Below, piece by piece: positions 7,518 through 15,212 of a stretch of 64,000 bases of DNA (within the stretch, counting starts at the first letter, position 1; each line of letters begins with the position of its first letter). Made by a program: the position numbers and the translations under genes. Below the pieces are notes generated by a model. The model had not been told where the DNA came from and ran no database searches. It worked only from the letters and a program-made list of their open reading frames with translations. Source of the stretch: Nitrospira sp. (GTDB lineage: Bacteria > Nitrospirota > Nitrospiria > Nitrospirales > Nitrospiraceae); the NCBI GenBank assembly GCA_030653545.1, contig JAURZE010000009.1, forward strand, positions 31,368 to 95,367. The letters run 5' to 3'.

Positions 7518-8939
7518 CTAGAAGCTCCACTGCAGCTGGAATCGGAGGAGATTGCCGGACTGCAGCTGGTAGGGAGTCTGTATACAGCCCACCGGCGATC
7601 CGGACAGGCTGCAGGTATTCACTGGGAGCGTGGCTGACTCACCTGAGGTACGCTGAGTCCACGTATACATGACCGTCAACTCCAACGCCCGATTGAACTG
7701 ATACTCGAACCCTGCCTCCCACTCTCGCACGGTATGTCTCGGCGCATTGGCTTCATGCTTCTTACCCCCGTAGTATTCCTGTACACGGATAAAGGGCAAG
7801 ATGCTTTGGCAATATGTATCGCACGTATACTTGTAGTAAAATTGCAAATACCCTCCGCGAAGGCTGCCTAGCGTTACGTCCGTCAAAGCCTGGTTCAGCT
7901 CCGGACCTCTTCCGATCGTATACTCCGCTTGAAACCCAAATGGTTGAGGAAACAACACGGCATGCCATGCGACCCGCTCATCCAGATAATTTCCCCCGTT
8001 CGTCACCCGGGGAGTGATGGTATCGCCACCCGTAATCCCCGCATTGGCTGGAACGACGGGAGCCGTCGAGACATGAAAATACCCGGTGTACGCATCCATC
8101 CCGAGTTCCAGAATCTGCCCGTTGGGAAACTCGTAAGGATACATCGAGTGAAAAATTACATGTTTGTTTTTGTTGGCCTCCCGCTGGTTGGCCGTCTGAC
8201 CGTTGTAGACCCCGATCCCGAGCATCCCGTAGTCGCCCGAGCCCTTCAGCCCACTGTCAACGAGACGGCGGAACCGTTCACGCACGCTGGTCGGCGCGTA
8301 GTAGAGAAACAGCCCCATGTCACGCTCGTCCTTCGCCGCACTATTTATGGCGTCGTTACGATCCAACGCCAGACGGTTTTGACTCGATTGCATGTTCTCA
8401 AACCCGTAGGGCACCTTCGATTGTCCGGCGCGAATACGCCATTCCTTGTTCTCAGTCAGAAACAGATCGGCGTACCAGTCCCGAAGCTGCCCGACGTTGT
8501 TCGACCCGTCTACCGAGGAGGCGAAGTCCGGCTGGATGTAGACGAAGACCCGCTCATGTGGCTGTCCGCTGATGATGACGCGGCCGCGGCGGAGAAAAAA
8601 TTCGTTGTTTTTGCCGATCGACCGGTCACCCTGATTATTGACCAGTTCATCGCGGTTCAGGCTGTGGTTATAGCGAAGCTGTGAGTAGCCACGGATGCTG
8701 ATTTTCTCGTACCATCGCTCTCGCAACGGCACGTCGCCCACCCCACGGCTTTCCTCAAACGATTTGGCTTCACGCTTCTCTTCTTCGGCTTTGAGCTTAA
8801 CCCACTGGTCGATCGAGATCTGCTTGTTCTCAAGCAACAGATCTTCGAGTTGACCGGCCATGACCGGAGAACCGAACAAGCCCAGACACACAGAGACCCA
8901 CGCAGAGTTCCGCAACCAGCCCGCCGCTTTCGTCTTCAT
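7518..8939 (-). CDS. Phosphate-selective porin (OprP/OprO) family protein, 473 aa
   Basis: The order of features is a signal peptide (SVCLGLFGSPVMAG), a short coiled segment (ENKQISIDQWVKLKAEEEKRE), then an outer-membrane barrel with the family's opening strands: ISIRGYSQLRYN, FFLRRGRVIISGQPHERVFVYIQPDFAS, and RIRAGQSKVPYGFENMQSS. It ends in ...LLRFQLQWSF, with a terminal Phe as expected for outer-membrane barrels. It should form a trimeric anion channel for phosphate or polyphosphate. Start taken at the MKTK Met, with GGAAGGG six bases before; other Met codons upstream lack this. It lies close to a regulator and PstS-like gene, and phased repeats lie 54 bases upstream. Confidence 0.88.
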   Translation of the reverse strand: MKTKAAGWLRNSAWVSVCLGLFGSPVMAGQLEDLLLENKQISIDQWVKLKAEEEKREAKSFEESRGVGDVPLRERWYEKISIRGYSQLRYNHSLNRDELVNNQGDRSIGKNNEFFLRRGRVIISGQPHERVFVYIQPDFASSVDGSNNVGQLRDWYADLFLTENKEWRIRAGQSKVPYGFENMQSSQNRLALDRNDAINSAAKDERDMGLFLYYAPTSVRERFRRLVDSGLKGSGDYGMLGIGVYNGQTANQREANKNKHVIFHSMYPYEFPNGQILELGMDAYTGYFHVSTAPVVPANAGITGGDTITPRVTNGGNYLDERVAWHAVLFPQPFGFQAEYTIGRGPELNQALTDVTLGSLRGGYLQFYYKYTCDTYCQSILPFIRVQEYYGGKKHEANAPRHTVREWEAGFEYQFNRALELTVMYTWTQRTSGESATLPVNTCSLSGSPVGCIQTPYQLQSGNLLRFQLQWSF

Positions 8940-8993
8940 GCACATCCCTTCCGTCATGGTCACATACAGAGACATGCACAATATGTAGAGACG

Positions 8994-9031
8994 ATTACAG
9001 CCGGGTTACGATCAGCTCCTGTCTCGGTTAA
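8994..9031 (-). promoter_or_regulatory. Phased repeat array upstream of the porin gene
   Basis: On the minus strand TTAAC, GTAAC and GTAAT occupy 11-bp register: plus-strand GTTAA 9027-9031, GTTAC 9005-9009 (22 bases apart) and ATTAC 8994-8998 (11 bases apart). The array ends 54 bases upstream of the porin start. Confidence 0.45.
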
Positions 9032-9119
9032 CTCATCAGGGAGGGGGAGTTTCGGTGGCGGCAACCATGCCGGACAAGCCGGCGGGACAGAGTCGGGAAG
9101 GATCTAGCAGGTGTTGACA

Positions 9120-9309
9120 ACCTCAACCCCCGTTCGCCGAGGCGCGCTGTTCCGCGGGCGAGGCCGTCCGCTTCGTCCGTCGCTCGTGAAGCGTCGTTCG
9201 TCTCTCGTGGTAGGGTCGGCGGAGGCAGGCTCGCGAGATACGCTTCACGTTTCACGCCTCACGTTTTGCGGTGCGCTGGACGCCGCTGGTGGACTTTTTC
9301 AGCATCCTG
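9120..9309. repeat. Intergenic repeat region, GTGAAGCGT-type motifs and a stop-codon-linked element
   Basis: The region from 8940 to 9309 has no gene. It holds scattered copies and inversions of GTGAAGCGT/ACGCTTCAC (about 9186-9195, 9239-9255). At 9244-9309 it holds a block nearly identical to 34370-34434, which ends in CTTTTTCAGCATCCTG directly against the TAA stop of the ATPase gene. Such a block may act as a 3' end or terminator element. Confidence 0.6.
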
Positions 9310-10707
9310 TTAAAAGCAGGCCCGCAGGCGCTGACTGTAGTATTTCGCAAAGCCTTTGATCCATCTCGGTGAACTGAGGGAGCCCAGGCTCCACGCCGGA
9401 TTGAGCCGCCGGAGACGGATTTTGACATCGCGGAACTCCGGATCCTGCTTGTGAATAACCATGTACAGCTCGCATGCCTTCTGCGTTCGATGGAGGGTTT
9501 CCAGTGTGCGGGCGAGAAAATAACGCATATTGAGACGCTCAATGTCCGTTCCTTGCTTGCTTTTCAAGAGAGCCACCAGCTCCTTGGCCGCGTCCTCATG
9601 CCGGCCCACCGCGCTGAGACACAACGCAACTTGGGACAACGCCCGCACCTGCTGCAGCGCGTCCGTCGCCGCCCGTTCAAACGCGGCAATCGCCTGTTTG
9701 TACGATCCGGCCTGTTTCAAGGCGAGTCCCTGTTCGTAATACGACTGGGGCTGGGCTGCGGGCTGAGTTGACGGCTGGGAAAGCGCTGCGGCCTGTTCTG
9801 GCGCAGAAGAAGCCGCCGCAGCAGCCGCAACTTCCAGTTCTTCAGCGACGGCATCCTCCCGACTGAACAGATCGTCGAACGCATGCTGCGCGACAGGCAG
9901 GATGCCCCCCGCCCGCCGATCATTGGTCGCGCGCCACACAATGCTGGCGGTCACCAGCGGCGCTCGCTCCGCATAGCCATAGGCGAGAGACACATCGCAG
10001 ACCTGGTTGATCAATCGGGCGTTGCCGCCCGTCAGGCGGTGCACCATGACCGACGCCTGGGTTGTCATAACCGGTCGCGCGCCACCCGCCGTCGCCATGC
10101 GGTGCCAGATATACAACGGGGTTTCATCCTCCCCCAGCGGTAGTAAATGATAATCGACGGAGATGCGCTGAGCGAATTGGATGAGGTCCCCGCGCTGGAG
10201 CAGACCGCGGAGGCCCGGCTGGCCCGACAACACGATCTGGAGCGGCTGATTCCGCCCGTTGTTCACGTTCGACAAGAGACGCAATTCTTCCAGCATCGCC
10301 GGGCCGAGATTCTGCGCTTCATCCACAACCAGAACGACCCGCCGCTGGCACTGATGCTCACGGGCGATGAAGGCCGTGAACGTCTTGAACAGCTCGACGC
10401 TGTCCATGCCCTTGCCGTCAAGATTGAACGCCATCAGCACCCAGGGCATCAGACTCCCCAGACCGGCGTGCGTGTGCGAGAGCACGCCCAATGTCACTTC
10501 ATGCTGCGACTGCTCCAGGATCGTGTTCAGCAGGGTCGTCTTGCCGGTCCCCGGCTCGCCGGTGATGACCGTGAAGATGGCCCGGTTGAATAATCCATAC
10601 TCCAGCAGATTCAGAGCCGTCTTGTGCTGCTTCCCCAGATAGAGGAAGCGGGGATCCGGCACCAGCGTGAAGGGATTGGTTCGAAACCCATAGAACGATT
10701 CGTACAT
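9310..10707 (-). CDS. XrtA-locus ExeA-type secretion ATPase with C-terminal TPR region, 465 aa
   Basis: Residues 1-270 are an ExeA-type AAA ATPase of the PEP-CTERM locus class (TIGR03015 group): MYESFYGFRTNPFTLVPDPRF at the start, Walker A GEPGTGKTT near 50, Walker B VVLVVDEAQN near 130, and a sensor-like arginine further on. After an Ala/Gln/Pro-rich linker (about 285-325), residues 326-430 form TPR-like helices (YYEQGLALKQAGSYKQAIAAFERAA). The ATPase is thought to assist polysaccharide or protein export at the inner membrane. It is the last gene of the nine-gene operon, 21 bases after the kinase gene, with GAGG before the ATG. Its stop abuts a palindromic repeat. Confidence 0.9.
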   Translation of the reverse strand: MYESFYGFRTNPFTLVPDPRFLYLGKQHKTALNLLEYGLFNRAIFTVITGEPGTGKTTLLNTILEQSQHEVTLGVLSHTHAGLGSLMPWVLMAFNLDGKGMDSVELFKTFTAFIAREHQCQRRVVLVVDEAQNLGPAMLEELRLLSNVNNGRNQPLQIVLSGQPGLRGLLQRGDLIQFAQRISVDYHLLPLGEDETPLYIWHRMATAGGARPVMTTQASVMVHRLTGGNARLINQVCDVSLAYGYAERAPLVTASIVWRATNDRRAGGILPVAQHAFDDLFSREDAVAEELEVAAAAAASSAPEQAAALSQPSTQPAAQPQSYYEQGLALKQAGSYKQAIAAFERAATDALQQVRALSQVALCLSAVGRHEDAAKELVALLKSKQGTDIERLNMRYFLARTLETLHRTQKACELYMVIHKQDPEFRDVKIRLRRLNPAWSLGSLSSPRWIKGFAKYYSQRLRACF

Positions 10708-10728
10708 ACAAGCCTCGCAGGCGGTCGG

Positions 10729-11556
10729 TTAGTTTGCAGCCAGCGCGCGCATGGCATCGACGTTGCGTTGGTCTTTCCCCGATTGATTCAAGACCGTCCC
10801 GAGCACAGGCACCGCCCCCCGCACCAGGGCCAGCGACTCTTTGATATCCTGGCGGGTGGTCATACCCTCCCCGGCCACCAGCAAGAGCGCGTCCAGTGAA
10901 GGCGCGAAGGCCAGCACATCCGAGCTGACCAGCAACGGAGGCAGATCGATCACGATGACCCGGGCCGGATAGCGATGCTTCACGTCCGTGATCAGCCCCG
11001 ACATCCGCGTAGACGTCAGCACCTCGGCGGAGCGCTGGATCGGGCGGCCACCGGGAAGGACCACCAAACGCCCCAACCCAGGGTGGATGAGAATGTCCTC
11101 CAGCGGGCAGTCTTCCAACGCATAGTCCGCCAGGCCCCGACAGTCCCCCAATCCGAGCAAGGTATGGATATGCGGCTGCTTCAAGTCGGCATCGATCAAC
11201 ATCACGGTTTGCGTCGTTTCCATTGCCAGAGTGATCGCGAGATTCAACGCCGTCAGCGACTTCCCTTCCTGTGCTCGGGGGCTCGTCACACCGAGGACAT
11301 TCCAGCGATTCTCCCACAAGCGATGCAGCACCTGCGTGCGCAAGAGCTGATACCCGTCGGCAAATTCCCCCCGGTCAAAGGCCGACACGACGCGGTGACG
11401 CCGCAAGACCTCTTCCCGGCATTCCACCACCCGTGTCTTGGAGTACACGATCGGCGGAGGGTTCTGTCGGGAAGACTGATAGGGTTCGGAACGCCCCCCG
11501 GCCCCCTGCCGGGACTCCTGCTTAAACTGTTCGATGGCTTGCGAGAGTTCTTCCAT
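10729..11556 (-). CDS. CpsD/CapB-type polysaccharide tyrosine kinase or P-loop ATPase, 275 aa
   Basis: This is a BY-kinase of the exopolysaccharide class (TIGR03018-like). The deviant Walker A is SPRAQEGKSLTALNLA near residue 97, Walker A' is VMLIDADLKQPHIH near 122, and Walker B is VIVIDLPPLLVSSD near 200. The usual Tyr-rich C-terminal tail is absent, so autophosphorylation on such a cluster is unlikely and it may work mainly as an ATPase partner. It should pair with the Wzz/GumC-type protein encoded just upstream to set chain length. The start is the internal ATG at 11556 with AAGGAG; the longer ORF start lies inside the preceding gene and is not credible. Confidence 0.88.
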   Translation of the reverse strand: MEELSQAIEQFKQESRQGAGGRSEPYQSSRQNPPPIVYSKTRVVECREEVLRRHRVVSAFDRGEFADGYQLLRTQVLHRLWENRWNVLGVTSPRAQEGKSLTALNLAITLAMETTQTVMLIDADLKQPHIHTLLGLGDCRGLADYALEDCPLEDILIHPGLGRLVVLPGGRPIQRSAEVLTSTRMSGLITDVKHRYPARVIVIDLPPLLVSSDVLAFAPSLDALLLVAGEGMTTRQDIKESLALVRGAVPVLGTVLNQSGKDQRNVDAMRALAAN

Positions 11557-11576
11557 GGCTCTTCTCCTTATCCCAA

Positions 11577-13355
11577 TCAGGCCAGACCGAGTTTCCTGAG
11601 CGCGGCAAACCAGACGATATCGAGCGGCAGCCAAAGGTAGTGCGCTACGACCGCGGCCACGACTACCGCCCCCGCTCCCGCCCACCACCAATAGCGGCGG
11701 CGGCGAATCACGTCCAGGACCTCCTCTTCCATCGGGAGATAGCGAATGACCGCCAGCGGGGCCATCCCGGCCGCCAGACTCAATTGATAGGGAGTGCGGA
11801 TGGTCTCGTCCAGCTGTTCGGCCGCCGCCCCGGCTCCCACCCCGCCGACGATGGCGAGCAAGCCCGTGAGAATCAATATGACCGGCCGGTTCGGCCGCTC
11901 TGTCCGCTCCGGAAGGTCGGCGGGATCGATCAGGGAAAATCGTTCTCCCTTGCGCTGAACTTCAAGCCCTTCCGAAACCTGGGCTTCCATCAGGCGGGAG
12001 CGAATTTCCTGATACTTGTGCGTCGTGCCCTCTCGATCGCGCATCAAGTCCTGGTATTCCGGTTCAACCTCCGGAAGACGCTCGACCCGTCTGGCCATCT
12101 CCTCGGCGCGTCTTTTCAGCGAGATTTTGGACTTTAGAAGCGCCTGCAGCGAGGCCGACGTGGACGCGAGCTGCGATTGAATGTTGATATAGGCCGGGTT
12201 CTCCGGTTTGAACAACGCCTTCCTCGGCGGTCGCTTGGTCATCTCCGCCAGGTCTCGTTCCAAACCCGCCACGGCCTGTCGCGCATGGGTCACGTCCGGA
12301 TGGTCTGCTCCATAACGCTCCATCAGAGTCGCCAACCGGGACCGTTCTCCCTCCAATCGCTTCGGGACATCCTCTCCCGGCGCGTCGCCCCCCGTTTCCC
12401 GCTCCAGCGCCGCCAGCTCCTGCTTCATCTTGATAATGTCAGGGTGGTCCTCGGACAAGTACCCGCTTGCGCTGGCGTATTGCGCGCGCAAGGCCTTCAA
12501 CCGCTCCCCCGAGTCGAAGATCCGCTCGCCGCTGGCGGCAATCATGGGGGTGTTGGGTTTCAGCGTCGCCAGCTCGCCTTCCAGAAACCGCTTGCGCTCT
12601 TCAAGACTCCGGATCTCTCGATCGACGTCGATCAACTCCCGGTCTGCCTGATTCAACAGTTGCATATTGAGCTGGGTCAGCTCCGGCAAAGCGCCGTCGG
12701 CCTTCTGTTTGACCACCGCGATCTTGCTTTCGAGCGCTTCGATGTGATGCGCGAGATTCTCGGCTTCTTGTTTCAGGAACGCCGTCGTCTGCTGCGCGTG
12801 GCGCTCCCGCGACTTCAGATTCTCTCCCAGAAACAAATCCGTCAGCTCGTTCGTCACCTTCTGGGCCAGATCGGGGGTTTCTCCGTCATAGGCCAGCGTA
12901 AAGGCGATCGTCGCCTGCGTGGGAGTCTGGGTGCGCTTATCGACCACTTTGACGTTGATCACTTCAATCTGAATATCTTTGACGAACTGCTGCAAGACCT
13001 CCTCGGTCGGGCTGCCCTTCCGGAGCCGTTGGTACAGCCCGTACTGCTCCACAATTCTCCACAGACTGGCCCGGCTCATGACCTGCTGCTTGATCGTTTC
13101 GATCCGCTGATCGGCATAACTGGTGATCGTCGAGCGGACGAGATCGGTGGGAATCTCCTGCTCCTCGATCAGGATCGTCGCCTTCGACCGGTACACCGGA
13201 GGCCACAGGAAGGCCGTGGCCAGACCGACGGCCGCGATCACAGACACGACGGCAAAAATGACCGACCGGCGGCGGCGGACCATCTGCCGGAAATCCTTCA
13301 CGGCATGACCTGCTTCGACCGACCGATCTGCTCCGATAGACTGCGCGATCGCCAT
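11577..13355 (-). CDS. Wzz/GumC-type chain-length determinant, 592 aa
   Basis: An inner-membrane polysaccharide co-polymerase of the PEP-CTERM class (TIGR03007-like). The first membrane segment is about residues 30-50 (SVIFAVVSVIAAVGLATAFLW), followed by YRSKATILIEEQEIP, the Wzz domain start. A long periplasmic coiled-coil region spans about 170-450 (repeated LESKIAVVKQK, LEERKRFLEGELATL, RRAEEMARRVERLPEVEPEY). A second membrane segment is near 490-510 (PVILILTGLLAIVGGVGAGAAAEQ), and a further hydrophobic stretch lies near the C-terminus (YWWWAGAGAVVVAAVVAHYLWLPL). The Pro-rich motif before the second span (RPNRPVI) is typical. Start at ATG 13355 with GGAG. Confidence 0.92.
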   Translation of the reverse strand: MAIAQSIGADRSVEAGHAVKDFRQMVRRRRSVIFAVVSVIAAVGLATAFLWPPVYRSKATILIEEQEIPTDLVRSTITSYADQRIETIKQQVMSRASLWRIVEQYGLYQRLRKGSPTEEVLQQFVKDIQIEVINVKVVDKRTQTPTQATIAFTLAYDGETPDLAQKVTNELTDLFLGENLKSRERHAQQTTAFLKQEAENLAHHIEALESKIAVVKQKADGALPELTQLNMQLLNQADRELIDVDREIRSLEERKRFLEGELATLKPNTPMIAASGERIFDSGERLKALRAQYASASGYLSEDHPDIIKMKQELAALERETGGDAPGEDVPKRLEGERSRLATLMERYGADHPDVTHARQAVAGLERDLAEMTKRPPRKALFKPENPAYINIQSQLASTSASLQALLKSKISLKRRAEEMARRVERLPEVEPEYQDLMRDREGTTHKYQEIRSRLMEAQVSEGLEVQRKGERFSLIDPADLPERTERPNRPVILILTGLLAIVGGVGAGAAAEQLDETIRTPYQLSLAAGMAPLAVIRYLPMEEEVLDVIRRRRYWWWAGAGAVVVAAVVAHYLWLPLDIVWFAALRKLGLA

Positions 13356-13367
13356 AAACACCTCTCC

Positions 13368-14564
13368 TTAACGCCCGACCGACAGCTTGGGCGGATAGTA
13401 CGTCAGCATCACCGTCGTCGCGTTTCCCAACGCCCGTTCGCCGAAGCTCTCCACCTCGCGCCGCCCGTACGTATAGGCGGCATCCACCGACCACCATTGA
13501 TCGAGTTTCCAGGTCAACCGCGGCGTCACATTGATATAGCGGTTTTCCGGAAACGTGAACGGGACCGCTTTCGACGCAATGGAGGAGGCCAGAAGCACCT
13601 GCGCATTCACCGAGGCGGTCAACCGGTCCGTCAGATTGTGAGACAGGTTGATGCCGACCCGTTCCGTCTTCAGGAGCAGGCCGAATCCGCTCGGATTGAT
13701 CTCCCGGCCCACCACGAGTTCCGCAAACCCGGCATCCCATTGCTTTTTGACATTGGCGCTGGCCACCCACAGGGTTTGCGTATCGGTGAGCCGCACCGGT
13801 CCGAACGAGATGCTGGAGGTCACCAGCTGCGGCCCTCCGGACACGGTCGCCGTCAGTGTTTCAGTAAACGCGTGCGACCACGAGGCCTGCGCCCCGACGA
13901 TATGAGATCGCATGGCGCTGGCGTTGGGCACACTGAAGTTCGTATAACTTCCCGTCACCTGCATGCGATCGGTCTCTGTCGGTTGATACGCCAGTCCGGT
14001 GGACCCGCCCTGCACCTGATAATCCACCAGTCCCAGCCGCGCGCCGTCCTCGTACGTGGCGTTGGAATACTGGTAGGAACTCTGGAGAGACAGCCGCTCC
14101 GTGAACGCGTGCGACCACGACGGCGCCAGGTTCCACATATTGCGCTGCGTGAAGCTGAGCACGACGCCGGTCCGCAACAGTTCCCCCATCAATGTATTGT
14201 CTCTCGTAAACCCGCCGTCGAATCCGAAAGTCTCCCGAGCCAGCCCGTACTTCACGGAGAGCGGAAAATAAAGGTTGAGCAGGTCCTGATTCCGGCCGCC
14301 GTAGTAGCGCACCAGATCGGCCGCCGCTTTCCCGCTGACGTCCAGGTTTTCCGTCGACCCGGCGAACCTGACGCCGGGCGAAACCCAGTGCCCGTAGACC
14401 GGCTTTTGCGGACCCGCCACCAGCAGCAGGTTGCTGTTGTACTCACCCCTCACTCCCAACGACGGCTCAGCCGACCATTCTGCCGCGTGCCCGCTTAGGA
14501 CAAGCCCGCCTATGCAGAGACTGCTTCCCGACAACACCGCCGTCACAAGCCATCGCCACATCAT
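13368..14564 (-). CDS. TIGR03016-type PEP-CTERM-locus outer-membrane barrel, 398 aa
   Basis: After a signal peptide (MMWRWLVTAVLSGSSLCIGGLVLSGHA) the protein is an outer-membrane barrel: EPSLGVRGEYNSNLLLV, WVSPGVRFAGSTENLDVSGKAAADLVRYYGGRNQDLLNLYFPLS, and many later alternating strands. This matches the barrel family found in exosortase-type exopolysaccharide loci and may form the outer-membrane export route with the EpsE-type lipoprotein. The start is uncertain: a TTG at 14600 overlaps the upstream stop and would add 12 residues, but the paired ATGs at 14564/14561 give a normal signal peptide. Fifth from last in the locus order and tightly spaced. Confidence 0.85.
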   Translation of the reverse strand: MMWRWLVTAVLSGSSLCIGGLVLSGHAAEWSAEPSLGVRGEYNSNLLLVAGPQKPVYGHWVSPGVRFAGSTENLDVSGKAAADLVRYYGGRNQDLLNLYFPLSVKYGLARETFGFDGGFTRDNTLMGELLRTGVVLSFTQRNMWNLAPSWSHAFTERLSLQSSYQYSNATYEDGARLGLVDYQVQGGSTGLAYQPTETDRMQVTGSYTNFSVPNASAMRSHIVGAQASWSHAFTETLTATVSGGPQLVTSSISFGPVRLTDTQTLWVASANVKKQWDAGFAELVVGREINPSGFGLLLKTERVGINLSHNLTDRLTASVNAQVLLASSIASKAVPFTFPENRYINVTPRLTWKLDQWWSVDAAYTYGRREVESFGERALGNATTVMLTYYPPKLSVGR

Positions 14565-14596
14565 ACATCTACATCGTTGCGATGGAGGGTGATCCC

Positions 14597-15211
14597 TCAA
14601 GGCACCATGACCACATCACCGCGCTGCAACAACGCATTGCGCTCCAGATTCTTCCCCCGTTTGAGATCTCCATAGGGAACGGGAATCACCTGTTGCTCGC
14701 CATTGATACGCCGGATGATTCGAATATCGTTTTCAGACGCAAACGGCGTCAGCCCGCCGGCAAGACTCAATGCCTGCAGGACATCCGTCGTGTGACCGAT
14801 CATGAACTCGCCGGGCTTGTTGACGCGGCCCAGCACATAGACCCGGTAGCTCAGTACTTTGATCGCCGCGACCGAGACATTCGGGTTGGGAATAAACTTC
14901 GCCAGCCGCTTGGCGATATCCGCCCGCACCTCTTCGACCGTCCGCCCCGCCGCCTGCACTTCACCCACAAGGGGAAAGGACACGAACCCGTCAGGCCTGA
15001 CGACGACCTCTTTGGTCAGATGTTCATCCTTCCAGACGGCGATCGCCAGCACGTCTTCCGCTCCCAGGAGATACTCGACGCCGGATCCGGCGCCAGGCGT
15101 CGCCCCCGACTTACTCGAAGACTCCAATACACTGCAGCCGCCGAGCCAGAGCAGCAGCCCGCCGAGAAGCGTCCGGGACAGCATTCGCATGACATGAGAG
15201 AGCGGCATCAT
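14597..15211 (-). CDS. Polysaccharide export lipoprotein (Wza/EpsE type), 204 aa
   Basis: The signal peptide and lipobox (LLGGLLLWLGGC) are followed by the polysaccharide biosynthesis/export domain: YLLGAEDVLAIAVWKDEHLTKEVVVRPDGFVSFPLVGEVQAAGRTVEEVRADIAKRL, then a SLBB-like domain, VYVLGRVNKPGEFMIGHTTDVLQALSLAGGLTPFAS. It is the periplasmic/outer-membrane export component (TIGR03027-like) and works with the Wzz-type protein. It starts just after the PrsT stop (the ATG at 15211 is two bases on), so translation may be coupled; an ATG at 15220 overlapping that stop is the alternative. Short for Wza, normal for the EpsE class. Confidence 0.9.
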   Translation of the reverse strand: MMPLSHVMRMLSRTLLGGLLLWLGGCSVLESSSKSGATPGAGSGVEYLLGAEDVLAIAVWKDEHLTKEVVVRPDGFVSFPLVGEVQAAGRTVEEVRADIAKRLAKFIPNPNVSVAAIKVLSYRVYVLGRVNKPGEFMIGHTTDVLQALSLAGGLTPFASENDIRIIRRINGEQQVIPVPYGDLKRGKNLERNALLQRGDVVMVP

Positions 15212-15212
15212 A

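Noticed and set aside
12177..14498. 773-codon open frame on the plus strand
   Set aside because: It lies antisense to the Wzz/GumC-type and TIGR03016-type genes, and its product is a His/Arg/Leu/Gln-rich string without domains, as expected for the complement of GC-rich genes.
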